NCBI GenBank assembly: GCA_963691655.1
Contig: OY829328.1
Span: 14,214,704 to 14,278,703 of the forward strand
Reading direction: 5' to 3'
DNA length: 64,000 nt
DNA from: Toxonevra muliebris
Lineage: Eukaryota; Arthropoda; Insecta; Diptera; Pallopteridae
Made by a program: the position numbers and the translations under genes. Shown here one piece after another: positions 1-11,006 of this stretch (the first letter of the stretch is position 1; every line of letters starts with the position of its first letter). Below the pieces are notes generated by a model. It was given only the letters and a program-made list of their open reading frames with translations. It was not told where the DNA came from and did no database searches.

Positions 1-286
1 GCTGCTGAATGATGGCATTGAGGTGGGTGGCAATGTGAATGCTGGATTAATGTTAGGCGTTGTTAGCAGATTGGTGCCGAACGCATGTGCCGCGTGAGCA
101 TGTGCCGCAGCAGCTGCATAATCCTGTTCCATGAGACCCACTTTCATATCACGCACTTGCATTTTTAATTTCTCCAATACATCTGTATGTTGTAGATTTG
201 AAAGCCCATGTAAACTATTAATGCCCATAAAACTTCCCAGAGCGTTAAGTGGATGTGTTGGCGGAAGTTGCGGCTGATGACGATGA
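1..286 (-). CDS. retn: retained/dead ringer coding exon 3 (partial, continues off the left edge)
   Basis: Third coding exon of an ARID-family DNA-binding transcription factor, which in Drosophila acts in embryonic patterning and neuronal development. The acceptor is a pyrimidine-rich tract ending in AG (CT on the plus strand at 287-288). One base completes a split glycine codon from the previous exon, then 95 codons read open, giving residues 101-196. Diagnostic motifs are HPLNALGSFMGI (about residue 112), KMQVRDMKVGLMEQDY (about 142-157) and an alanine/histidine-rich stretch after it. I recognise these as near-identical to the Drosophila Dead ringer N-terminal region. The ARID domain is encoded further downstream, outside the window. 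Identification rests on remembered family sequence plus phase agreement across three exons. Confidence 0.93.
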
Positions 287-1310
287 CTGAAATGAAAAGG
301 AATAATTTGGGAATAATTTTAAAACTAAATATAAAATATGTAGGTATACTTCAATGCCAACCATTTCTTAGGTTGGATTAGGCTGCTGAGACTGTTCAAA
401 AATAAACACACTGAGACATGGTGGTCTATTTTAATACTCAATAGGGCGAGTTATTGCCTCTTAATCCCACCTAGTTAAACCATTTTGCGCTTTTGAGAAT
501 GTAAGTTTTGTGAATCTCTCATAAAAAGTTTCTCTCAGAGTTCTGTGTCTATCTGCTGGGCAGTTGCAAATAAGGTGGAAAATGGTTTTCTCTTTCTCTT
601 AATTTTAGCAGTTGTATTTTTGTGGGGAAATCCTAGTCTACGTGGATGATTACCAATGAGCCAATGTCTGGTAAGAATAGAAGTTACCCTGCTTATATGG
701 ATTCAGCCTAGCAGCCGGAACTGTCTAGCAATTGAGTCTGTTGGTTCCATTATCCATGTACTTTCTGCAGTGATTCTTTATTAAGAGTTTTAATGTACTT
801 TCATTTTTACGGCATTAAGGTATAGTTTTTTAAAGTTCAGTTTACTTTTGACTCTGATTACGCTGAACAATATTATAAAAAAAGGTGCATAGACATCTTT
901 TGGGTATTTTAGACAAGGAAGTTTTTCTGAAAGTTAATTTTCTTAAAAACGAATTGAATATAATCGTTGGGTTCCACTACTACAATCCAATAGCGAATCC
1001 AGAAATCTCTAATGGGGGAGGCAAGAACTGAGAAATTGGAGATTGGAAAAGATGACTCTAATTTTTTTTACATTTTGAAAAATGGATCAGTTGCCCTCTT
1101 ACCTCTGCCTTTTGAAATAGGATTATGGTGTATTTTTGATTTCAACTAGGTAGAGAGGCGAGGGAGGGGACCGCCTGGTTGGGTTTGAATTAGCTTTAAT
1201 ATTTTTTTAGCTATGTCGCTCTAAATATTGCATGTATAAGGGCTTTCACTTGAGGGTTTAATGCAAGAGTATTTAAGATTATTTTGTACTTCTCTAATAA
1301 AAATTCTTAC
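287..1310 (-). other. retn: retn intron between coding exons 2 and 3
   Basis: A phase-2 intron of about 1.0 kb on the minus strand, with GT at 1309-1310 and AG at 287-288 in plus coordinates. Its left half carries a decayed LINE 3' fragment (about 360-800). Around 980-1010 a short stretch resembles a degenerate hAT-like end (GCGAATCCAG followed by a G-rich run), but I found no partner end. The rest shows nothing recognisable. Confidence 0.85.
360..800 (-). mobile_element. Decayed non-LTR retrotransposon 3' fragment
   Basis: Read on the minus strand, about 560-720 encodes a broken stretch starting HWLIGNHPRRLGFPH. This matches the motif near the end of LINE ORF2 (after RNase H) that has the form GHWLIG.H..RLG, before a Cys/His region. 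Several stops and frameshifts follow. The fragment ends near 365-430 with a tail carrying CCTAATCCAACCTAAG, like the 3' ends of fly R1/Jockey-type LINEs. It sits wholly inside the retn intron, antisense to nothing and sense with the gene. No reverse transcriptase core is present, so this is a 5'-truncated dead copy. Confidence 0.55.
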
Positions 1311-1537
1311 CCCATTAGCATTTCTGGACTATTACGTAATCCCGCAACACGACTATTATCACCTTCAGCACCGCCTCCTACTCTACTTGAGCTATTAAAA
1401 TTTGTATCACCTGCTCGTCCTCCACCGTTACTTTTAGCAATTGAAGAAACATTTATACGTCCAGATCTGGTAATGGCATGATCTCTATGTGCCGGATCAC
1501 AATCGCGCACTTCATCATCGGAATGATCATCATGTGA
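1311..1537 (-). CDS. retn: retained/dead ringer coding exon 2
   Basis: Second coding exon, 227 nt, giving residues 26-100 plus two bases of a split glycine codon. The acceptor is a T-rich tract ending ATAG and the donor reads GG|GTAAGA. The peptide starts SHDDHSDDE then RDCD, matching the acidic stretch of Drosophila Dead ringer (SH..R.DDE.RDCD). It continues through a less conserved Ser/Gly/Asn-rich region (residues about 45-95) that diverges from Drosophila, as expected for a disordered linker. Start phase 0 agrees with the upstream exon and end phase 2 with the downstream exon. No ATG here is needed for initiation. Confidence 0.92.
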
Positions 1538-1539
1538 CT

Positions 1540-4043
1540 ATACAAGAAAATGATAGAAAGAGAGAAATAGAGAGATTAATAATAAGAAATTAAATAGAAA
1601 TTACAATATGCATGTATCAGTATGTAGTAGGAGATGGTCCGAGGATCCAACTCGGGCTTTGAAACTCTTCTTGCCTGTCGAAAATCTCAACAATTAAAGC
1701 GCTACTACTAACAAAAACAATTGTTGGAGTAAGCCCAAAGCTCTCCCTCCTCTCCCTTGGATCCGCTATTGTACAAAGGCATGTATTTACATATATGTAA
1801 ATAAAACAAACCACAAAATTAATTGCAGCATTTAGTGTAACAAGCAAACACATTACAATAAAAATCAATTCAAATTTTTATGACTCAAGCATGCGCCATA
1901 AAACCATTCCAAACAAAACAAAAAAAAATCTCAATTGATCATTGCTTTCTTGTTGCATTCGTATTGCGCAACGTGGCTAAAATGCATATTAACTTTAGCT
2001 TGTGCTGCAATGGCAACAGCAACAACGAATTACTAGAACAACATAATTTAAGATTTGGCATACATATAAACAGGAAGAAGAAGAATACGCCTGCGCTCAG
2101 AACCATCGAAACCATAGCGATCGCTCGCGATCGATCGATTGATTCATACGAAGAACATGTCGCATGCTGCGTCCCCACGATGAGTATAAATTTTTCATTT
2201 CCATGCGCGGCGGCGATCGAATTAAAACGTGATTTTTGCATAAATTGACCAACAATTTTGTTGTTGTGATTGTAAATAACAATATTGAACTTTCTGCTTG
2301 TGTTTTGCTGTTTTTTTTTTCTTCTCCATTAATGAATTATGAGTAGTACTTCGCCATAGAGTGAGTTTAATTCATTACATTCTTACAATATATTAGGAAC
2401 CGATACAGAAAAATCTGCAAATTAAATAACGGTTTTGATGTAATATTTTAATTTTCAATGGTTTTTGTTTTATTGAGTTGGATTTGCAATGTTTACTCCA
2501 ATTTTAGGGAAATAAAATAACCTATGGGGTCCTCCTAATTTTTAAGGCTAAAAATCGAACAATTTCATTTATTTTTGTCCTCGTTTATTTTATAAAGGGC
2601 AGAAGGTCGGAATTTAACTATGTGGCCGGAATTTAACTATTTCACATATAGATCATTTTTCAGATTCACAAAAAAAATCTGAGCCAATCTGATTTGCGTC
2701 CTCAAACATGTTCCTGTTTATACGAATGCATAACATCAGAACTTTCTATGCCGGTTCTTATATGCTTTTATTGTCGCATCTTGCAAAAATATGTCGTAAA
2801 AAATTCTTGTAGCAAGAAGGGGATTCAAAAAATGATTTCCTCAATAACGACAAGTTCAAACCCTTTTCGAACACTTTATTTTGGTATTTCTTTTTATTTT
2901 CCATTTCTTCCTCATCGGATATGAACTTTAAATAGTTGCGATAAATTAAGAACTTGTGCTAATCATTTGGCGATCATTGAACTTTTCTTAATTTTTTTTT
3001 TTTTTTTCAATTTTCTTTCTTTAGCTAAAACGTTTTCATTCATTATTTGCAGTAAATGCTACAGGTATCACTCAATATAAAATATCATTTATGTTTATAT
3101 TCTTGTTTTCGTGAAATTATTATGAATGAAATATTATTTATATGTATACGGGTATGTGAAGAGTTTTTGGGGAAATAATGGAATTGATGTGAGATTTTTT
3201 TTTTTTTGATTTTTTTAGTATGTAAATTTACTTGTGATTTGTGAAAAAGAAAAAAGATCAACGACTTTCTTTCTTTTAATTCATACAATAACTGGATTTA
3301 TGGGATTACACTTTAAGGCATACAAAAATCATTCATCATTATCATTTATATAAGATTTTAAAGCTGGAACGAATGACCTAGAGATGCTTTGTGTCGAATA
3401 ACACATCAATGAACAGAGCTCTCCTCGTCAAGGCAGTTGTGTATTATTCAAATTTAAAGTAATTAGTTTTGTTTTCAAATATTTCCAATCGTTCATTCAG
3501 AATTTTAATAAGTATCGATACTAACAAAAACGTTTTAGTTGATTTGTTAAACAGAAAAATTTTAAATTGCATTAATATTTTAGAAGAAATTTATATTAAT
3601 TATTCCAATCAATCCACATTATGTAGATATCTGAAAATAATTCAATCCCAACCGAAAATCTAATTAACACAGTAATTAGATTTAGTCATAAATTTTTCAA
3701 GCTTTCAACGATACATATTTGCAATTATTTATGTACCAACAATTACACAAAGTTTTTAGAAAAAGTAGCTAAAAATTCAATTAAAAATTTTGTAAATTGA
3801 GCTTGAATTGAATTTAAATATGTATGAGAACAAATCAGTAAATTTGTTTAGCAAAATCAAACAATAATTTGATTCTTTAACCTGGCGTCAATGGGCATGG
3901 GTGTATTACACCCGAGCTGTTTAGTGAATATATTAGAAAAAATATATTTAAGAGAATATTTTTTTTTTTTTTTTTGCATTTAAAATATGTTTTTAAAAAG
4001 GGAAACGCCTTAAAAAAAACAATGAGCAAAATCAAAAATTTGT
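1540..4043. other. Intronic sequence without a gene
   Basis: Mostly AT-rich DNA. At 2117-2144 there is a run of overlapping CGATCG palindromes. Around 2560-2600 a short T-rich stretch (TTATTTTTGTCC) resembles the family at 4044 and 9731. Poly-T tracts lie at 2990-3010 and 3958-3975. Open frames here are short, start in many frames and lack codon structure; I see no coding signal. Confidence 0.6.
2117..2144. repeat. CGATCG palindrome cluster
   Basis: GCGATCGCTCGCGATCGATC runs on into further CGATTGATT. Overlapping self-complementary GCGATCGC, TCGCGA and CGATCG units occupy 28 bp close to the 3' end of retn intron 1. It could be simple sequence or a cluster of palindromic binding sites. Confidence 0.45.
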
Positions 4044-4440
4044 AGGAAATGATGAGGTGAAACCGACACTGTAGGCGAAACTAGCACTCCACATTATCTC
4101 AAGAACGGAAAAACTCAATGAAATGTCGTATGTTAGAGACCATATTAATCACTAAAAATTTGGTAGGAATTTGAAAGTTTCTCGTTTATTTTTGTCCCTG
4201 TTATTTTGCCAAATGCAAAAATTAATATTGCATCAATGTTTAAATACCCAAAACTTTGTGTAAAAAAATTTAATGCTGTTTTGATTTATAATCAGTTAAA
4301 TTAAAATGTTTACCTATTTTTTCATAACAATATTAATATATACTCGAAACTATGAATTTTATATAATTTTTCTTTGAAAAAGGGGAGAGTATCGAAATTG
4401 CTTCACGAAGGTTGGATTAGCTCCAAACACTTTCTGAAAA
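4044..4440 (+). mobile_element. Diverged copy of the 9731-10915 TIR element family (5' part)
   Basis: Begins AGGAAATGATGAGGTGAAAC, followed by CGACAC, closely matching the left end of the element at 9731. Further shared blocks are TTATCTC-AA-ACG, a TTT-TTTTTGTC-CTGTTA stretch, and CAAATGCAAAA-TTAAT before TTTAA-TACC, in the same order. No matching right end was found, so the copy is truncated or too diverged. It encodes nothing readable. Confidence 0.5.
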
Positions 4441-4980
4441 ATTATGATAGCAAAAAAAAAAACGATTAAGCTTAAAAAAAAGGTTCCTATGGCACTGAAT
4501 TACCACCATGGCAGAAAAATTAAGAAGCTAGATGCATTTTGACAAGTAAGAGGAACTTTGACTATTGGGAAAACATTTGTTTTGATACTTTTCTTCTTTT
4601 TGCAACAGCGTTGCATTTTCATAGTTCAATTTGTAAGTGAGAATTTATAGGAAAATAATTTGCATAGTACTGCATGTACATAGGGAGAATTATTTCCTGC
4701 TTTTTATATTATTTTTTAACTCATAACATGTTCAAGGTGTTTGCTTATAAAGAAAACCAATTTAAATAACATTATTTATATTTATATTTTTTTTATAACA
4801 AATAAAATTTATAATCTAGTACTAAGTAATAAAAGTAGTATTAATAATCTACTACTAACTCTCTCTTTTGTGCCCATCTCAAAAAATGCATCTCTAAAAA
4901 GCTCCTCTTACTTGTGAAAAGTTCAAAATGGCTACTTTTTGAAAAAAAACACCTACCTCTAATTACTTCTACCATGATTA

Positions 4981-5889
4981 CCACCTTGATCAAAAAGTTC
5001 CCGGATTAACCACCATGTGGCGCTCCCATTGTTCCGATTTGAGTTCTGTTTTTTTGTTAAGTTGGTACATCTGTTGTTGTTATTCCCTCTAAATCTTAGC
5101 GGCATTGCTTGACATTTGCAAAAGTTACGTAGCCAAAAGTACATCTATCTCTGTGTGTGTTGGCGATTTTTTACAATTTTATTAAATTGTATTGTATTAA
5201 ATTTTGCGCAAAAAACGGATTTAATGGTGCGCGAACGTTGGAAATGTTGGAAAAGTATTTCGGCAACGATTATCTAAAGAAAACGGTCGTTTACCAGTGG
5301 CACGAGCGGTTCAAAAGTGGTTGTAAGGCAATCGAAGATGATCAACGCAATGGCAGACCATCGACATAGAAAACGTTGATAAAGTAAAAGAAATTTTGGT
5401 CAATAACCGCAAATTAATCATCAAAGAGTATTATTAGAGCGTTATGAGGCGTTTGCATGAAGCAATTCGCCGAAAGAGACCAGAATTGGGGACAGAAAAC
5501 TCGTGGATTTTGCACTATGATAACGCGCCGTCGCACAGTACTATCAATATTCGCAGTTTTTTGACGAAAAATGCACCAAATACCATCCAACAGCCATCGA
5601 ATTCACCTGATTTAGCTCCCTGTGACTTCTTTTTGTTCAATCGAGTTTAAAAACCATTACGGGGAACGCGTTTTAGCAGCCGAGAGGAAGTAATGGAAAA
5701 ATCGCAGGAAGCACTGATGGACATACCGAAAACTAAATATAAAAAATGTTTCGAGGATTAGATCAAGCGCTGGCATAAGTGTGTTGCAGTCGATGGGGAT
5801 TACTTTGAAGGGGACAATATAGATTTAGATGAATAAACTTGTATTTTTAATTTTCTGAATAAATTCCGGGAACTTTTTGATCAAGGTGG
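4981..5889 (+). mobile_element. Internally deleted mariner element, copy 1
   Basis: A 909-bp element bounded by inverted repeats: CCACCTTGATCAAAAAGTTC (left) and its complement GAACTTTTTGATCAAGGTGG (right). It is flanked by TA at 4979-4980 and 5890-5891, the target duplication expected for mariner. It holds the two ends of a mariner transposase gene with the middle missing. A second copy (49807-50711, opposite strand) shares the same ends and the same internal junction. Non-autonomous; it could only have moved with transposase supplied in trans. Confidence 0.93.
5160..5836 (+). pseudogene. Mariner transposase, internally deleted and frameshifted
   Basis: The N-terminal helix-turn-helix region is open at about 5160-5369 (KTVVYQWHERFKSG, then DDQRNGRPST). 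A stop and a short deletion follow, then the remnant of the linker (KEILVNNRKL). At about 5425-5445 the reading jumps straight to the catalytic C-terminal part (MRRLHEAIRRKRPEL). The segment lost between them would have carried the first catalytic Asp (TGDE motif). The second Asp (DNAPSH) and third (LAPCDFFLF) remain, 34 residues apart, as in the D,D34D mariner signature. A frameshift near 5648 and an in-frame TAG near 5758 disrupt the tail, which ends with a TAA at 5834. It cannot encode an active enzyme. There is no ATG at a suitable position. Confidence 0.9.
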
Positions 5890-5891
5890 TA

Positions 5892-6351
5892 TATCGTTAT
5901 TTAAAAGTTTTATGAGCCATGATGCAGCAACTACTTATATATTTTTCATAGCCTGTTGCATTAGATTGCCAACTTTGCTTACATATCTTCTCCTCAATTG
6001 AGTTCCCATGTAGAACCTTCATTTTAGATGCCACTACCGCTTGATCAATTCAAGCTTTCTAAACGTTGTTTGTTATACAAAATATCCAGTGTGTGATTCT
6101 CAAATGTTAAAAAAGAATAATAAGGCCTGCTTCAAAGTATAAAATAAAACCTTTTTAAACAAATTATTCTTTACGAAAAACAAACACTGTTCATATTAGA
6201 TGTCGGAGATTCTGATCAATATGTACTAAAGTTTCAAAGGAGAGGAGAATAGAAATAAGTTTATAGAGCAGTAGTAGCAGTAGTTCCTTTCAATAATACT
6301 GTTAAATTAAGGTATTGTCTTGTAATTCTCATCTACTTTACAATATTTTCA
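5892..6351. other. Intronic sequence between two transposons
   Basis: AT-rich; I see no gene, repeat end or strong structure here. Confidence 0.5.
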
Positions 6352-6564
6352 CTTATATCAGGGGCGGATGCAAGGGGGGAAGAGGGAGAAATTTCCCCCC
6401 AAAAGATTTTCAAACACTTAAAAATTTAATAACTTAAACAGGCAAAAAGGTGAACATAATTAGTTACTGTTGTTTTTAGTTATTACGATTTACTTTCAGT
6501 TGTAAGAATAATGAATAATCTTGCTCATTAAACCTCTTTCCTTCTCTTATGGAAAAGTACCGAA

Positions 6565-7150
6565 ATAAAAATGATACCTAAACCAAATAAACCTGAAAAC
6601 TCAGTGTCCTCATATAGCCCTATAAGTTTGCTGGCAATATTCTCGAAAATATTCGAAGTAGTAGATTCCTGATAATACAAGAAAATAAAAATATAGTTCC
6701 GAATCACCAATCGTCATAAGCACGGTACTCCTGACCAATATCATCAATATTGTCACTGACTTTCTGGAACGCAAAAAATATTGCTCTGCCATATTTATGG
6801 ACATTCAAGAAGCGTTCGAAAAAGTTTGGCATCAAGGGCTGTTATACAAATTAAAAAATTTACTTCCAGCTCCATTTTATTTGGTCTTAAAGTCCCATCA
6901 TTTTATGTCAAAGTAAATGATGAAATATCAGCCAAATGTCAAGTGAAAGTCGGAGTACCACAGGGCAGTGTTCTGGGTCCTGCTCTTTATTCGATTTTTA
7001 CTTGCAACTTGCCTGAAACTGATGGTGTTACTATTGCTACTTATCTAGACGATACTGCCATTTTAGCGTCAAATTAATCAACTACAGAAGCTGCTAATCT
7101 ACTCAAAAACAGCTCGACGACGTTCAACAATGGTTACTTCGTGGATGAGT
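6565..7150 (+). pseudogene. Jockey-like LINE reverse transcriptase fragment
   Basis: Spread over shifting frames are IPKPNKP and PISLLAIFSKIFE (start of the RT palm), then IFMDIQEAFEKVWHQGLLYK, and VPQGSVLGPALYSIFTCNLP followed by YLDDTAILAS. These correspond to the canonical order of RT motifs in Jockey-clade LINEs. The catalytic box reads YLDD instead of YADD, and frameshifts and stops separate the blocks. The copy lies wholly inside the 6359-7460 element. Not functional. Confidence 0.85.
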
Positions 7151-7195
7151 GCGTGACTGGAGTTCCATCTGCCTCAGGTTCGATTCCCAAATGGA
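7140..7195 (+). repeat. Possible tRNA-derived (SINE-like) promoter remnant
   Basis: GGTTCGATTCC at 7178-7188 is a perfect Pol III B box. A weak A-box-like stretch (GTGGATGAGTGCG) lies about 35 bp upstream. No cloverleaf can be drawn and no 3' tail was recognised, so this could be chance. Confidence 0.25.
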
Positions 7196-7467
7196 GTTAA
7201 ATTCTTAAAAAATGTCCAAATAGATTGTTCTAATAAAATGGATCATTTAGGTGATTTAGTTCTTAAATACGTGAATCAAGTACCAGTTCAACGGGTTCTA
7301 TTCTCAGGTAGAGAATTGAATCCACCAAAAGACAAAATCAAATTATAGGTATCGGGTCGATAACGATCTACGAACGAAAAAAAAAACGCGTTTTGGTTCA
7401 TATGGAGTATTTTTATTTGCCTCAAGCGCCCCCCCAAAATGTTTCCTGTATCCGCCTCTGCTTATAT

Positions 7468-9730
7468 TGATTGTTGAAATAAAGGAGCTATCATAAAAAT
7501 CACTGGTGAGGAACCGCAGTAGGTTCTAGGGGCTTTTGGGCGAAAGACTACAGTTTCTATAATTTTGCACATTTATTTTATAAAAAAACCCTGCCACAAG
7601 TAAATCGATACATATATTAATCGATAATATATACTTTATTTCAATACAATTTTCATGACATGGTTCCAAAAAAATTATGAATATCCTTAAATATCCGTGC
7701 CTCAAGGTATATAACTCGTTAATTTCTTATCTTTGTGATTTGATTAGATGATAACAATGATTTAGTAAGAACATTGATAATTGATTCTAATTAGAAATTA
7801 CATTAGTTTTATACTACAACAAAACTGAATCTGAAAAAGTAGTTCCTTAAAATAAATTAGGAACTCCACCTTCATTCTTTTCTCAGTATCGTATAAAAAT
7901 GTAAAATGTCTACAGACATACATATTCGCTATTCCAATATGTACCTTCTTATTTTAAGTACTTAGGTGGTTTTAATTAAAAAGAAAAGACTAAAAACAAA
8001 TTTTATAGCCAAAGTCAATTAAATTAAGATTCCAATTAAGTATTTGTAAACTTTAAATACCAGACACTTACATACGAGTAAAAACTAAATTCGATATTGA
8101 TGGAAGTACAAAACAAAAAATAAAAATTGCACGCTACTTTGTGCCCATTGTCAGATAAATAAGTCTACAAGTGCATATTGGTATCGTTGCTGTTGGTGTT
8201 GTTGTTGTAGCGATAATATTATGACGGGGCACAGCAAACTTCTTCTAGTATATTGCCTAGAATTTATACATACATACATACATACATACATATCTACATA
8301 TTGCAGTGTGCTATAAGGGTATAGCTAAGTAAGTAAGTAAATACATGGAAGAGGAAAGCTCCCCATAATATGAAATATATTCCCTATATGATCGGTAAGT
8401 AAACTCGATAATGTTGGGTTCTTATTGTTGTTGTTTCCATCTACTTACATATATAGATACATACAAACATATGCATATGTGCATACATAAATATATTGTT
8501 GGTGAGGTGCAAATTAAGCGCATCTGTGACTATTGCAAATCGGGAATTTTCAATTTAAACACAACAAAAAGCAGCAACAACTAACCAACCAACCAACACC
8601 CAACATACAACATTCAACATACATATGTACATATATTCACACATACAAATATGTAGTATAACATTTAAAAAGTTAAATTTAACTCGTCGTAAGCATTTCC
8701 AAGAATTCTTTGAAGTTGGCGCAAGTGTAAACGTCTTATTATAAAAATGTTGCAATGGATAAAATAATATAATGTGATGGATACCTACCTACCAACCAAG
8801 CATATAGCATATAGTACCTACCAATCTTCCTATCTAACCGAACCAACGAACGACTACGAATAAGAGTACGACATCGATCGCAAAAGGTACTGGGCATAGA
8901 GTGCGGCGTGCAGCTTAGGAGTTAGAGGCAAAACGAAAATGAAAAAAAAAAAAACACTTCAACTTAAAGTTAGTATGGTTGTATTTAGGCTTAAAGACGA
9001 AGTATTGTGTTTGTATATTTGCGAATAGTTGTTACTTGTACGAATTTATGCAAAGGCATGGATGGTTACGCTATGTCTCGGTATGATTTGATGATGGTTG
9101 TATATCGATGCATAAAAAAAAATGGTAAGCGCAAGTAGGTAAGTTAAACACGTAGTCGTCGTAGATACATACTTACATACTCTAAAAAGGGCAATGCAAA
9201 AAATTTACTTGGAAAATGTCAAAATAAGAAAAGAAAAAATAATATTATAAAAATAAAATGTAAGAAAAACTGCAATGGGAAAACATTTGCACAGTTTTTA
9301 CTATTTAACAATTGATTAAAATATAAGAATGGGTAATGTGGAAAAATATTTTTATTTACTTGTGAAATTAAAATATTACCTTACAAAATATTTGTAATTT
9401 CGTGTATACTAGCAATGTGGGAAACAATTTTTGGCATAAGTTTTAACTTTGGATTCCTAAAGCTAAAGTCCTATTGAGCAGGCTTTCGAACCAACCGAAC
9501 CCAAGACTCTGAGCCCAAATGCCAAACGTCCTCTTATTAAACATGAAATCTGTTGACAGGTTATGATTTAAGTATTTTTTACGAAGTCCTGACCCTCCCC
9601 AAAAAAAAAACAAATACCATGTTCATGTTCACAATGGGAAGACTATTATTAAATTAGTAAAAGTTCTAAAAGTATAAAATTAATATTCCGTCAAAAGAAT
9701 ATAATTTAAAACACATATTCTTCAAAGATA
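7468..9730. other. Intronic sequence, partly microsatellite-rich
   Basis: 7468-8100 is AT-rich with nothing recognised. About 8150-9200 is transposon-poor and rich in short motifs: GTTGTTGTTG, TACA/CATA runs, ACCAACCAACCAACC near 8580 and CTACCTACCAACC near 8786. This texture is typical of unique intronic DNA in flies. A stretch at about 9410-9460 (GGCATAAGTTTTAACTTTGG) recurs in similar form near 39120-39165, which suggests a minor dispersed repeat. Confidence 0.5.
8267..8290. repeat. (TACA)6 microsatellite
   Basis: Six uninterrupted TACA units, followed by a less regular TATC/TACA tail. Confidence 0.9.
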
Positions 9731-10915
9731 TAGGGAAATACGAGGTGAACCCGACACCCCCTTTATCTCGAAAACGAAACGAAACAAGGTGCTGTATTTA
9801 TTGTTGGACGCGTTATTAGTCAATAACAATTTAGTTAAATATTTTAAATATTTTTCATTTACTTTTGTCTCTGTTACAGGGTATTTAATGTTTTGTCAAA
9901 TGCAAAATTAATGTAACTTCAATCTTTAAGTACCAATAACGATTAATTATATTAACAAATAAAAAAAATTTCAAAATGATACCGTTTTTTTTTAGTGCAA
10001 TAACTTAAAATAAGTGAAGGACTCGCCCCCGACCTATGTTGAATTGAATTACATAAATTCACGTTTTCCTATGTTTTTCATAATTAATAACTCGTAATAA
10101 TGTAACGTGTTTTTACAATGTACAAGGTTTACAAGTCATTTACGAGCATTCATGAATCCGAGTAATATAAAAAAAATAATTAAAATGATTCTTCTTTCAA
10201 AAACTGTAAGTTTTATTGAATTTTTCTTTAGAAAACTTTGGGAAAAGGGTAGATGTTGGAATCACCTCAGAGGAAGACGTGTTAGCTCTATATTTTCACT
10301 TGTGGGTAATATTGTGGTAGTCTTCGTTTCAAAACATTTTAATTTTATTCCCACTCGAAAATTAATTGATGAAAATGCCAAGAGCATCGTATGAGGTCAG
10401 TATGGGGAACTTTTGTTATGTCTGTGGCGGGTAAATCGTTGCAGAGTTGCACTATTCAGTGGATTCGATGTAAGTGGTACAGAAAATCGAACCAAGCTTG
10501 GTCGATCCTATCGACGAGCAAAGAAAGCAGTGCACTAAGATTAAATCGAGAAAAATTTCAAAGGTTTTTGGAACCCTCATTATGACTCCTTTTTTATCCA
10601 TTTTGTAAATTTAACCGCTTTTAACGAGCTAAGTTTTGGTAGAAAAATGCCAAAAATATTGTACAAAATACAAAAAAGTCTGAATTTAACGAAAATCGAT
10701 AATACTTTTTTTTTTACAAATTTTAACTCACAGAACAAAATTTTCGAATGAGAAAATCTTTAACTTTACTATGCTAGGAAAGCTACAAATGCAGCATTGA
10801 TTAGTAGTACTTTTGCTTTCAAAATCTAAAGTTATGTTCGTTTTGAATGGTGAATTTGTTGTCACGACCTAAAAATTCAAATTTTTAAGCAGTTTGACCT
10901 CGGTATTTCCCCATG
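9731..10915. mobile_element. TIR element of about 1.2 kb, unclassified
   Basis: Left end TAGGGAAATACGAGGTGAAC. The right end, reverse-complemented, reads CATGGGGAAATACCGAGGTC. They share GGGAAATAC-GAGGT and the following AA-C-G bases. A TA dinucleotide lies at each border, which is compatible with a Tc1/mariner-type target, but this is not decisive in AT-rich DNA. Two open frames inside (10107-10394 and 10391-10585 on the plus strand) look like no family I know and are probably chance. A related partial copy lies at 4044-4440. Confidence 0.65.
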
Positions 10916-11006
10916 TATGCGTGTAAGTGAAACAGTAATGACCAAATTGAGTATTGTCAATGGTGTAGAATGGCTGACACTGATTTAAAACTCACTCAGT
11001 CTAATA

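Larger units (their letters stand above)
6359..7460. mobile_element. Composite non-autonomous hAT-like DNA element
   Basis: Bounded by imperfect inverted ends: left CAGGGGCGGATGCAAG, right (reverse complement) CAGAGGCGGATACAGG, matching at 13 of 16 positions. Both sides carry the same flanking 7-mer CTTATAT (6352-6358 and 7461-7467), read as a target-site duplication; hAT elements usually give 8 bp. Runs of G and C lie just inside each end. The interior contains a broken Jockey-like reverse transcriptase and a tRNA-like B box. So this is either an element that captured or was hit by a LINE, or a non-autonomous derivative. No transposase of its own is visible. Confidence 0.75.

Noticed and set aside
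8267..8290. CRISPR-like or regulatory repeat array
   Set aside because: Uniform tetranucleotide microsatellite with no spacers; the genome is eukaryotic.
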